Source: Campylobacterales bacterium (GTDB lineage: Bacteria; Campylobacterota_A; Desulfurellia; JAADFJ01). Taken from it: 16,217 nucleotides of DNA. This document shows positions 1-6,805 of the stretch, piece by piece. The translations under genes were made by a program, and so were the position numbers. Within the stretch, counting starts at the first letter, position 1; every line of letters starts with the position of its first letter. Below the pieces are notes generated by a model. It was not told where the DNA came from, did no database searches, and was given only the letters and a program-made list of their open reading frames with translations. The stretch spans positions 1 to 16,217 of the forward strand of contig JALWSW010000161.1 of assembly GCA_027080125.1 (NCBI GenBank). Reading direction: 5' to 3'.

Positions 1-693
1 GTCTATCTGTTCCCTGCTTGCCGAATCGTTTTTGCCTCCGGCAATTCTCAAGCTAAAATCTTCAGGAAGCAGACTGAGCGCCGCAAAAATAAGCTCTATA
101 TTCTTCCATCTGTTAAATTGGCCTACGCAGGTTAGTATATGATTTTCGCATATTTCAGCTTTCTGAAACTTCTCAAATTCCACTCCGTTGGGTAGAACTA
201 TATATCTAAAGTCGGGCATTTCTGCAAATTCCTTTTTGTAAAAGATCACCTGAGATCTGTTTGTAAAAATAACACCATCAAGTCGATGCATAATTCTGTC
301 AAATTGAATTTTTGAAATATTTTTGAAAAGATAAGCAAACGATTCTTCATGCATCTCCTGAAAAATTATACAATTTGCAATCGTTTTGAGCAAAAGAATC
401 TTTCTTGTTTTTCTGTAGTGTCTGGTAACAATTATTTTGTTGCTCCTAAACTTTAAGACAGCGGATAAAAATTTCAATTTGACGATTAACCTGTTTTCAG
501 AATAAAAAAGAGTAACATCGGGATAATCTTTTACGAAATTCAGAATATCATTTAAGTCGTCTTTATTTTTATAAACACCGTAGAGAAATATTTTATGATT
601 ACGCTTTGACAAATAACAATAATCTTTAATTACCTGAAGGGTCTGAGCAGATGAAAATGTAAGATTCAAAGGATGATAGTAGTAGACGTTCAA
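1..693 (-). CDS. GT4-type glycosyltransferase, 3' end cut off by the window
   Basis: An open frame of 231 codons runs from a TTG at 693 to the left edge with no stop. It begins MNVYYYHPLNL and contains the GT4 hallmarks IVLPNGVEFEKF, TCVGQFNRWKNIELI and LRIAGG, which correspond to the inter-domain linker and start of the nucleotide-sugar-binding domain. The catalytic E-x7-E region lies outside the window. The start is well constrained: an in-frame TAG sits at 703-705, only GGT ATT AGA separates it from the TTG, and AGGG lies about 8 nt upstream. The TTG overlaps the TGA of the preceding heptosyltransferase gene (TTGA), so translation is probably coupled. It is the fifth gene of the LPS/glycan operon. 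The acceptor and donor sugars cannot be predicted. It could also be a capsule or exopolysaccharide transferase. Confidence 0.85.
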   Translation of the reverse strand, partial: MNVYYYHPLNLTFSSAQTLQVIKDYCYLSKRNHKIFLYGVYKNKDDLNDILNFVKDYPDVTLFYSENRLIVKLKFLSAVLKFRSNKIIVTRHYRKTRKILLLKTIANCIIFQEMHEESFAYLFKNISKIQFDRIMHRLDGVIFTNRSQVIFYKKEFAEMPDFRYIVLPNGVEFEKFQKAEICENHILTCVGQFNRWKNIELIFAALSLLPEDFSLRIAGGKNDSASREQID

Positions 694-1757
694 TCTAATA
701 CCCTATTGATCTGTCCTATTACATCCTCAGGCAATATCCTCATCATAGCGGTGCTGATTTTTTTGCCGTTTTTATAGATAATTTCATCATCAGGATATTG
801 AATTACAGTGTGCTTGCCGTTATATTGAATGTCTTTGATATCCTGATAGTTTGAGTGACCTAAATCATTATCCCACGGTCCCCAGATTACAGGATCAGTC
901 GGTCCAAAAAGAGCAACAACCGGAATATTTAGCGCTGCAGCCATATGCATAGGAGCAGTATCAACACCTACAAACAGCGTTGATTTGGAAATTAACGCCG
1001 CCAATTCCTTGAGAGTCAGTTGGCCCGACAAGTTTAGCGGTTTACTTTTGCAATAGGAGAGGATATTTGAAACCTTTTCCAGCTCTTTTTGATCAGGTGA
1101 TGCGGTAACAACAGCGCTATATCCTTTTTTTTCTATGTAATCAATAACTTCGGCAAACCTTTTGTCATCCCAGCATTTAAACATCCATCTTGAAACAGGA
1201 TGTATAACAACAAAATTGCCCACCTTTTTATTTTTAAGAACAGCTGAAACCTTTTCACAATCATGATCATCGAAATATATTCTCACACTTTTCTCTTTAG
1301 GTTGCAAATGAATAAAACTCAAAAACTTCAAATCGCGTATGGCCGCATGTATATGAGGCATTTTTTTTATGGAATAAGTGTATGGATGGAAAAGCCTCAA
1401 AAAAAAATTTCTGGATTCGATGCCCAATCTTATTTTTGCTCCGGATAATCTTGAAATAATTGCGCCTCTGTCGCCTTCGGTAAGGTTTATAACCAAATCA
1501 TAGCCATTGCTTATGATATTTATTATAAATTTATATTCATCGATAATACGATACAATATGCCCTCGTCTTTTATCCTCTTTCTGTCATATGCAAATATAT
1601 TGTTTATATTCGGATTTTTGCTTATCATCTCTTTTGTGTCTTTATTTAAAGCAAAGTCAATTTGAGCATCAGGAAAACCGATCTTCAAATTTTCTATCAG
1701 CGGAGTTGAAAGCAAAACATCGCCGATATGCCTGAATTTTATTAGAAGAATTCTCAT
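690..1757 (-). CDS. waaQ: LPS heptosyltransferase, WaaQ/RfaQ-like (GT9)
   Basis: A 355-residue GT9 protein expected to transfer ADP-activated heptose onto the LPS inner core at the cytoplasmic face of the inner membrane. Visible motifs are the N-terminal GDVLLSTP (12-19), HPVSRWMFKCW at 186-196, GVDTAPMH at 264-271 in the donor site, and FGPTDPVIWGPW at 284-295. The FKCWD...FAEVID block closely resembles what I remember of E. coli WaaQ (heptosyltransferase III) more than WaaC or WaaF. The length is normal for the family. Its ATG overlaps the TGA of the GT4 gene upstream (ATGA), and its own TGA overlaps the TTG of the next gene, so it sits in the middle of a tightly coupled operon. Family assignment is strong. 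The precise heptose acceptor is inference, and a different GT9 specificity is possible. Confidence 0.88.
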   Translation of the reverse strand: MRILLIKFRHIGDVLLSTPLIENLKIGFPDAQIDFALNKDTKEMISKNPNINNIFAYDRKRIKDEGILYRIIDEYKFIINIISNGYDLVINLTEGDRGAIISRLSGAKIRLGIESRNFFLRLFHPYTYSIKKMPHIHAAIRDLKFLSFIHLQPKEKSVRIYFDDHDCEKVSAVLKNKKVGNFVVIHPVSRWMFKCWDDKRFAEVIDYIEKKGYSAVVTASPDQKELEKVSNILSYCKSKPLNLSGQLTLKELAALISKSTLFVGVDTAPMHMAAALNIPVVALFGPTDPVIWGPWDNDLGHSNYQDIKDIQYNGKHTVIQYPDDEIIYKNGKKISTAMMRILPEDVIGQINRVLD

Positions 1758-2851
1758 TTCTTCAAAATCATATCGTACAAATGAAGCAATTTCTCAGACA
1801 TAACGGTTTCGGAAAAATTTTTAATCATATAGTCTCTTGCACGCTTGCTGTATTCTTGACGCAGCCTTTTGTCTTTTATCAAATGCTTTACATTAGCAAC
1901 AAGTGAATCGGTATTATTGCGGCTAATTAGTATGAGATTATCCTCGCAATACAGATCTCCCACACTTCCAACATCAATTGCCACCACCGGCAGCCTCATC
2001 ATCAGAGCCTGAATTATTGCCTGCGGAACCCCCTCACCAGAATCTGAAGTCATCACAAAAATGTCAAGCGCCGACAAAAACTTTGCCGGTTCATCAATAT
2101 AACCAACCATCCTAACCTGTTTTTTAAGATTTTTAGTCTCGATCAGTTTTTTTATATTCTCTTTTTGAGGACCATCTCCTGCAATCAAAAAAACTACCTT
2201 GGGAAACTGCCCGGATATAGCATATGCCATTTCAATAAACAGGTCGTGCCTCTTAAATTTTCTGAGAACCGCAAGGATTCCGACAACAATCCTGTCATCT
2301 TTTATATCAAAAAGCCTTCTAACTTCTCTTTTGTCGTATTTTGAAGGATCAAAAACCGTCTCATCGACACCCGTAGGAATGGAGACAACTCTACCCGGTT
2401 TAATGCGGTTATATTTTATCATATCATCTTTGATATGCTCACCTGTTGTGATTATCGCGTCTGCCAATTCGTTTATAAAATTCAACCTTGAAGGATTGAT
2501 TCTATTTGACAGATGTCTTGTCCTGATAAATTTGGCACCTGAGAGCTTGGCTGCAATTCCGCCAGTCCAGGTATCTTTTCCGCTGTGAGTATTTACAATA
2601 TCTATATGCAGTTTCTTAATTATCTTGAAAAGCATCCAAACACTTCTGAGATCGGCAATTCCGTCAAAGGGCAAAACAAAAACAGGAATACCCGCCAAAA
2701 CAGCTTCTTCTTTTATCTTTGCATGCTCTCTGCATGCAAGATACGGTTCTATGCCCCTTTTTCTTAGCGAAAGCATTTCGGTTATAATACGAATCTCCTG
2801 TCCGCCCCATCCATCGGACCATTCGGTATGAAGCACCCGAATCGGTTTCAT
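1754..2851 (-). CDS. Glycosyltransferase family 4
   Basis: A 365-residue GT4 enzyme with a GT-B fold, presumably adding a sugar to the lipid-linked core glycan in the cytoplasm. Seen from the ATG start: a glycine-rich N-terminal loop (DGWGGQE, about 13-19), SIPTGVDETVF at about 157-167, FLIAGDGP at about 222-229, and the donor-binding SGEGVPQAIIQAL (271-283), which carries the E-x7-type segment. I chose the ATG at 2849-2851, which overlaps the upstream TGA (ATGA). An in-frame TTG five codons earlier (2866) would give a 19-nt overlap and is less likely. It lies between the WaaE-like GT2 and the WaaQ-like GT9. The donor sugar cannot be read from the sequence. Confidence 0.87.
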   Translation of the reverse strand: MKPIRVLHTEWSDGWGGQEIRIITEMLSLRKRGIEPYLACREHAKIKEEAVLAGIPVFVLPFDGIADLRSVWMLFKIIKKLHIDIVNTHSGKDTWTGGIAAKLSGAKFIRTRHLSNRINPSRLNFINELADAIITTGEHIKDDMIKYNRIKPGRVVSIPTGVDETVFDPSKYDKREVRRLFDIKDDRIVVGILAVLRKFKRHDLFIEMAYAISGQFPKVVFLIAGDGPQKENIKKLIETKNLKKQVRMVGYIDEPAKFLSALDIFVMTSDSGEGVPQAIIQALMMRLPVVAIDVGSVGDLYCEDNLILISRNNTDSLVANVKHLIKDKRLRQEYSKRARDYMIKNFSETVMSEKLLHLYDMILKK

Positions 2852-3543
2852 TTTATATATTTCCAAAATGTATACTGACTATAAAGTTTTGCAATAACAA
2901 ATCCGTGCCATCCATCCAAAAAGCCCAACTTCAAAATATATATCCTGAAAAAAGTCCAAAATGGGCTAAAAACAGCTTTAAATCTGTTGCGCCGTACTCC
3001 CAGGGTTGAATAGCGGTTTTGTTTGTTGATAAATTCCTCGATTGTATCATAAGCATAATGTATCATAGGCTCTTTCAGATGACCCACCCTGCTATTGGTG
3101 ATGATCTTTTCATGCACTTCATCATCGGTGAAATTTGCATAACGCCTGTCAAAAAGCCTCACATTGCGATCAGGATAAAAACCGCCGTGACGGATAAATT
3201 TGCCGAAAAAGTTATTAAGTCTTGGCACAGTATAGGCAACAAAAGAAGGTTTTTTTAAGACGGAAACGATCTCTTTTTGCAACGCTTTGGTAATACGCTC
3301 ATCAGAATCAAGCACAAATACCCAATCGTTTTTTGCCAGCTCAATTGCCCTCTGTTTTTGCCTTCCAAAGCCAAGCCACTCATTATGCTTAACGCATGCT
3401 CCCAGATTTCTGGCTATTTCTATAGTTTTATCTTCTGAACCGCTGTCCAAAACAAGGATTTCATCGGCAAAAGAAGCCGATTTTACTGCATCGACAATGA
3501 TTTTTTCGCAATTAAATGTGATAATTACTACAGACAGTTTCAC
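2848..3543 (-). CDS. WaaE/KdtX-like family 2 glycosyltransferase
   Basis: A 231-residue GT2 enzyme (GT-A fold). Motifs: VVIITFNCE at 5-13, LDSGSEDKT at 32-40, the metal/donor DxD as LDSDE (78-82), and a block NFFGKFIRHGGFYPD (111-125) followed by RNVRLFDRR. This block is characteristic of the WaaE/KdtX group, which adds glucose or a similar sugar to inner-core heptose. The C-terminal FLDGWHGFVIAK and aromatic tail are also typical and suggest membrane association. The start codon is GTG (3541-3543), 3 nt after the TAA of the epimerase gene. Shine-Dalgarno complementarity is weak, so coupling to epimerase translation is likely. The WaaE assignment rests on remembered family motifs. The exact acceptor is not proven. 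Confidence 0.85.
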   Translation of the reverse strand: MKLSVVIITFNCEKIIVDAVKSASFADEILVLDSGSEDKTIEIARNLGACVKHNEWLGFGRQKQRAIELAKNDWVFVLDSDERITKALQKEIVSVLKKPSFVAYTVPRLNNFFGKFIRHGGFYPDRNVRLFDRRYANFTDDEVHEKIITNSRVGHLKEPMIHYAYDTIEEFINKQNRYSTLGVRRNRFKAVFSPFWTFFRIYILKLGFLDGWHGFVIAKLYSQYTFWKYIK

Positions 3544-3546
3544 CTG

Positions 3547-4599
3547 TTACACTTCATAAAACTCGCGGTACCAACTGATAAAGCGCCTTACCCCTTCGGC
3601 AATTGATGTATTTGGTTTATATCCGAAATCGTTCTCAAGTTCGGCAGTATCTGCCCATGTAGCAGCGACATCTCCGGGCTGCATCGGCAGCAGATTCTTT
3701 TTCGCCTTCTTGCCAAGCGCATTCTCTATCGCCTCGATAAAGCTCGTCAATTTGACAGGCGTTCCGTTTCCGATATTGTAGATTCTGTAGGGAGCTGAGC
3801 TTGAAGCCGGATCCGGATTTAGAGCGTTCCAATTTTTATCAGGCGATGCCGGTCTGTTAATTACCCGTATTATACCCTCGACAATATCATCGATATATGT
3901 AAAATCCCTCTGCATATTGCCGTAGTTATAAACATCAATCGGCTTTTCCTCTATTATCGCCTTTGTAAACTTAAACAGCGCCATATCAGGCCTTCCCCAC
4001 GGGCCGTAAACTGTGAAAAAGCGCAGACCGGTTGCAGGCAAGCCGAAAAGATGGCTGTAGGTATGAGCCATAAGCTCGCCAGATTTTTTGCTTGCCGCAT
4101 ACAAGCTGACCGGGTGGGCAATGCCATCATGAACAGAAAACGGCATCTTTTGATTGAGTCCATACACCGAAGAGCTGCTTGCATACACCAAATGACTGAT
4201 TTCAAATCGCTTAGATGCCTCAAGCAGATTGGCAAAGCCGACAATATTGCTGTTGATATAGGCAGACGGATTTTCGATTGAATAACGCACTCCGGCTTGA
4301 GCGGCGAGATTGCATACCGCATCGAATTTTTCGTTCTCAAAAAGATTCCATAAGCCGTCTTTATCGGTAAGATCAAGCTTTATAAATTTGTAATTGTGAT
4401 ATTTTTCGCTTCGAGTCATCTTTCCGTAGGAAATCTCCTCTTTTCTTATGCCGATATCCTCAAGTCTGCCGTATTTTATGTTAGTATCATAATAATCATT
4501 TATATTGTCAAGCCCTATCACTTCATTGCTGTTTGAGGCAATCCGCTTTGCAAGATGATGCCCTATAAACCCCGCAGCTCCGGTTATTAATATCTTCAT
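3547..4599 (-). CDS. UDP-glucuronate 4-epimerase (NAD-dependent SDR)
   Basis: A 350-residue extended short-chain dehydrogenase/reductase expected to interconvert UDP-glucuronate and UDP-galacturonate. The NAD-binding GAAGFIG is at 7-13. The segment DNINDYYDTNIKYGRLEDI (31-49) is typical of the glucuronate-epimerase (CapI/LspL) subgroup rather than GalE. The catalytic region shows SSSSVYG (141-147) and YAASK (Tyr167, Lys171). FFTVYGPWGRPDMA and NYGNMQRDFTYIDDI are further subgroup hallmarks. It starts with ATG, with AGGAG five bases upstream (4605-4609) and an extended -10 promoter 28 bases upstream. It is the first gene of the glycan operon, which suggests that galacturonate is incorporated into the core or capsule. 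UDP-glucose/galactose specificity is a less likely alternative. Confidence 0.9.
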   Translation of the reverse strand: MKILITGAAGFIGHHLAKRIASNSNEVIGLDNINDYYDTNIKYGRLEDIGIRKEEISYGKMTRSEKYHNYKFIKLDLTDKDGLWNLFENEKFDAVCNLAAQAGVRYSIENPSAYINSNIVGFANLLEASKRFEISHLVYASSSSVYGLNQKMPFSVHDGIAHPVSLYAASKKSGELMAHTYSHLFGLPATGLRFFTVYGPWGRPDMALFKFTKAIIEEKPIDVYNYGNMQRDFTYIDDIVEGIIRVINRPASPDKNWNALNPDPASSSAPYRIYNIGNGTPVKLTSFIEAIENALGKKAKKNLLPMQPGDVAATWADTAELENDFGYKPNTSIAEGVRRFISWYREFYEV

Positions 4600-4626
4600 T
4601 TCTTCTCCTGCTGTTTCTATTCTTTA

Positions 4627-4653
4627 ATTATATCAAAACATTTTTTTTATCAA
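4627..4653 (-). promoter_or_regulatory. Extended -10 sigma70 promoter of the glycan operon
   Basis: On the minus strand a perfect TATAAT (4632-4627) is preceded by TGA, making an extended -10 (TGATATAAT). A TTGATA at 4653-4648 is a candidate -35, but the spacer is only 15 bases. The extended -10 may compensate. Transcription would start near 4620, leaving a leader of about 20 bases with an AGGAG Shine-Dalgarno before the epimerase ATG. Position and motif are seen; activity is inferred. Confidence 0.7.
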
Positions 4654-4678
4654 CTCTGTAAATTTCGGCTGTAATAAA

Positions 4679-4702
4679 ATATTTGAATAAGAAATCAAAT
4701 AT
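4679..4702. promoter_or_regulatory. Spaced perfect palindrome, candidate operator
   Basis: ATATTTGA (4679-4686) and TCAAATAT (4695-4702) form a perfect 8-base inverted repeat with an 8-base spacer, so half-site centres are 16 bases apart. It lies between the two divergent promoters, 11 bases upstream of the -35 of the transglutaminase gene promoter. A related half-site, TCAAAATAT, follows at 4706-4714 and overlaps that -35. The geometry suits a dimeric DNA-binding regulator. No regulator gene is in view, and the sequence is AT-rich, so chance is possible. Confidence 0.45.
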
Positions 4703-4713
4703 CGGTCAAAATA

Positions 4714-4742
4714 TTGAAAATCATTAAAAATTAATCTACAAT
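4714..4742 (+). promoter_or_regulatory. Sigma70 promoter placing the start site on the ATG
   Basis: TTGAAA (4714-4719) and TACAAT (4737-4742) are separated by exactly 17 bases; each matches the consensus at five of six positions. The -10 is followed by six bases (GGCAAA) and then the ATG at 4749. A normal start site 7 bases after the -10 would therefore be the A of the start codon, giving a leaderless mRNA. Confidence 0.72.
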
Positions 4743-4748
4743 GGCAAA

Positions 4749-5417
4749 ATGCAGATATATAGAGATTATCTTGCTCCGACAACTGTGATTGACAGCGATA
4801 ACATTATTGTAAAAGATTATGCAACAAATGCGATTGAAGATGCAAAAGACGATACGGAAAAAGCCGTAAGGCTTTACTATAAAGTCAGGGATGACATATT
4901 GTATGATCCGTATTCTCCGTTTTTTTTGCCGGAGCATTACAGAGCCAGCAACATTATCAAGCTTAAAAGAGGATTCTGTGTGCCTAAAGCCGTCTTACTG
5001 GCTGCACTCGGAAGAGCTGTCGGCATTCCAACACGATTGGGCTTTGCCGATGTAAAAAATCATCTTTCCACTGAGTCGCTGATCGAATTTCTCGGTTCGG
5101 ATCTGTTTGTATATCACGGATATACAGAGTTTTATCTCAACGGGAAATGGGTAAAGGCAACGCCTGCTTTCAACAGAGAACTTTGCGACAGGTTCAATGT
5201 CAAGCCGTTGGAGTTTGACGGCAAGAACGATTCTATTTTTCAGCAATATAACGGCGAGGACAAAAAATTCATGGAATATGTAACTGATCACGGAACCTAT
5301 TCTGATCTGCCGCTTGAAAAAATTTTGTCGGCTTGGAAAAACGAATACGGCAGCAGGAGGGTCGAAGGATGGATTGAAACAATACAAAAGTATGGCAATT
5401 TACATAAAAGTATATAA
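4749..5417 (+). CDS. Transglutaminase-like cysteine protease-fold protein
   Basis: A 222-residue soluble protein with no signal peptide. The core is a transglutaminase-like (papain-fold) domain: RGFCVPKAVLLAALGRAVGIP (74-94) holds the nucleophile Cys77, and YHGYTEFYLNGKWVKATPAFN (122-142) holds His123. The usual third catalytic Asp after the KWV strand appears to be Thr138 or is displaced, so catalysis by the canonical triad is uncertain. The N-terminal YLAPTTVIDSD pattern is one I associate with this family, which supports the start at 4749. There is no good Shine-Dalgarno and no other Met for most of the protein; the promoter suggests a leaderless start. It is followed after 20 bases by the TrpB2 gene, probably co-transcribed. 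The substrate is unknown; peptidase, amidase or transglutaminase activity are all possible. Confidence 0.85.
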   Translation: MQIYRDYLAPTTVIDSDNIIVKDYATNAIEDAKDDTEKAVRLYYKVRDDILYDPYSPFFLPEHYRASNIIKLKRGFCVPKAVLLAALGRAVGIPTRLGFADVKNHLSTESLIEFLGSDLFVYHGYTEFYLNGKWVKATPAFNRELCDRFNVKPLEFDGKNDSIFQQYNGEDKKFMEYVTDHGTYSDLPLEKILSAWKNEYGSRRVEGWIETIQKYGNLHKSI

Positions 5418-5426
5418 TGAAATTAT

Positions 5427-5432
5427 GGAGGT
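5427..5432 (+). promoter_or_regulatory. Strong ribosome binding site deciding a TTG start
   Basis: GGAGGT ends five bases before the TTG at 5438. The nearby ATG at 5425 reads only five more codons (E V D F E) to a stop, so the Shine-Dalgarno selects the TTG as the start of the TrpB2 gene. Confidence 0.8.
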
Positions 5433-5437
5433 AGATT

Positions 5438-6781
5438 TTGAATAAAAAGATTTTGCTCGAGGAAAATGAGATACCAAGCTATTGGTATAATATTCTGGCG
5501 GATCTTCCTTTTCCGCTTGACCCGCCTTTAGGACCTGACGGAAAACCGTTAACCCCGGATGCACTTGCCCCGATATTTCCGATGAAACTTATAGAGCAGG
5601 AGGTCTCAAGGCAAGCTGAGATTCCAATACCTGAGGAAGTAAGACGCTATTACGCCTATTGGAGACCGACTCCACTGGTTCGCGCTTACGGTTTGGAAAA
5701 AGCGCTGGAAACACCGGCTAAAATCTATTTCAAGAACGAATCGGTTTCGCCTGCTGGCAGTCATAAACCAAACACATCCGTGCCGCAGGCATACTACAAC
5801 AAGCTTGAGGGAATCAAGAGGCTTTCCACCGAAACCGGGGCAGGACAGTGGGGAAGCGCGCTTGCGTTTGCCTGCGGACTTGTAGGATTGGAGTGCACGG
5901 TATATATGGTGAAGGTGAGTTTTCAGCAAAAGCCTTACAGAGCTTCTATGATAAGAGCCTGGGGCGCATCAATATTTCCAAGCCCGTCAGAGCAAACATC
6001 CGTTGGGAGAGAATTTTTAAAGAAAGACCCCGACAGCTCTGGAAGTCTGGGCATAGCAATCAGCGAGGCTACCGAGGATGCCGCAACGCACGAGGATACG
6101 CATTATTCCCTGGGAAGCGTCCTAAACCATGTTCTTTTGCATCAGACTATTATAGGACTTGAGGCAAAAAAGCAGTTTGAGAAGATAGGCGAATACCCGG
6201 ATGTTGTGCTTGCTCCCTGCGGCGGAGGAAGCAACCTCGGGGGAATCTCGTTTCCGTTTTATCGTGATAAATTCGCAGGCAAACGGATTAGAATTGTTGC
6301 GGTAGAGCCCAAATCATGCCCGACATTGACAAGAGGCGAGTTTAAATACGATTTCGGCGATTCTGCCGGAATGACGCCTTTGATTAAAATGTTTACTCTG
6401 GGTCATAACTATGCTCCTCCGTCAATTCACGCAGGAGGTCTTCGCTATCACGGCGATTCTCCTATTGTAAGTTCGTTGGTTAAAAACGGTTTGATGGAAG
6501 CCTTAAGTGTAAATCAATTGGAAACATTTGAAGCCGCTCTGCTTTTTGCAAAAACAGAAGGGATAATACCGGCTCCCGAATCCGCTCATGCCATAAGAGG
6601 AGCATTAATTGAAGCTCTGAGGGCAAAGGAGGAAGGAAAAGAAAAAACCATTCTGTTTAACCTGAGCGGTCATGGTCACTTTGATATGTCAGCTTATGAT
6701 GATTATCTTGCCGGAAAACTCAGCAACTATGAGGTAACCGATGAGCAGATAAAACGGTCGTTATCGCTTTCAAAAATATAA
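5438..6781 (+). CDS. trpB2: Stand-alone TrpB2-type tryptophan synthase beta chain
   Basis: A 447-residue fold-type II PLP enzyme of the long TrpB2 group. The long N-terminal section before WRPTPLVRA (75-83) is typical of this group. Seen: SPAGSHKPN, with the probable Schiff-base lysine at Lys110; TETGAGQWGSA (131-141), the carboxylate-binding loop; and APCGGGSNLGG, the PLP-phosphate-binding glycine loop. The C-terminal FNLSGHGHFD is also a TrpB feature. The expected reaction is L-serine plus indole to L-tryptophan. No trpA or other trp gene is in the window, so it may salvage free indole; other beta-replacement substrates have been considered for the family. It starts with TTG behind GGAGGT and follows the transglutaminase-like gene after 20 bases. 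The family is secure and the in vivo substrate is not. Confidence 0.9.
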   Translation: MNKKILLEENEIPSYWYNILADLPFPLDPPLGPDGKPLTPDALAPIFPMKLIEQEVSRQAEIPIPEEVRRYYAYWRPTPLVRAYGLEKALETPAKIYFKNESVSPAGSHKPNTSVPQAYYNKLEGIKRLSTETGAGQWGSALAFACGLVGLECTVYMVKVSFQQKPYRASMIRAWGASIFPSPSEQTSVGREFLKKDPDSSGSLGIAISEATEDAATHEDTHYSLGSVLNHVLLHQTIIGLEAKKQFEKIGEYPDVVLAPCGGGSNLGGISFPFYRDKFAGKRIRIVAVEPKSCPTLTRGEFKYDFGDSAGMTPLIKMFTLGHNYAPPSIHAGGLRYHGDSPIVSSLVKNGLMEALSVNQLETFEAALLFAKTEGIIPAPESAHAIRGALIEALRAKEEGKEKTILFNLSGHGHFDMSAYDDYLAGKLSNYEVTDEQIKRSLSLSKI

Positions 6782-6805
6782 TTTCTCCGGGGCAGGATCA
6801 AAGAT

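Noticed and set aside
2852..2866. TTG start for the GT4 gene at 2866
   Set aside because: The ATG at 2851 makes the ATGA overlap used at other junctions in this operon and gives a more typical N-terminus.
3954..4376. Long alternative frame (140 codons) inside the epimerase gene
   Set aside because: It is a shadow frame within a strongly conserved gene, with no ribosome site and no recognisable motif. The other overlapping frames across the window were dismissed for the same reason.
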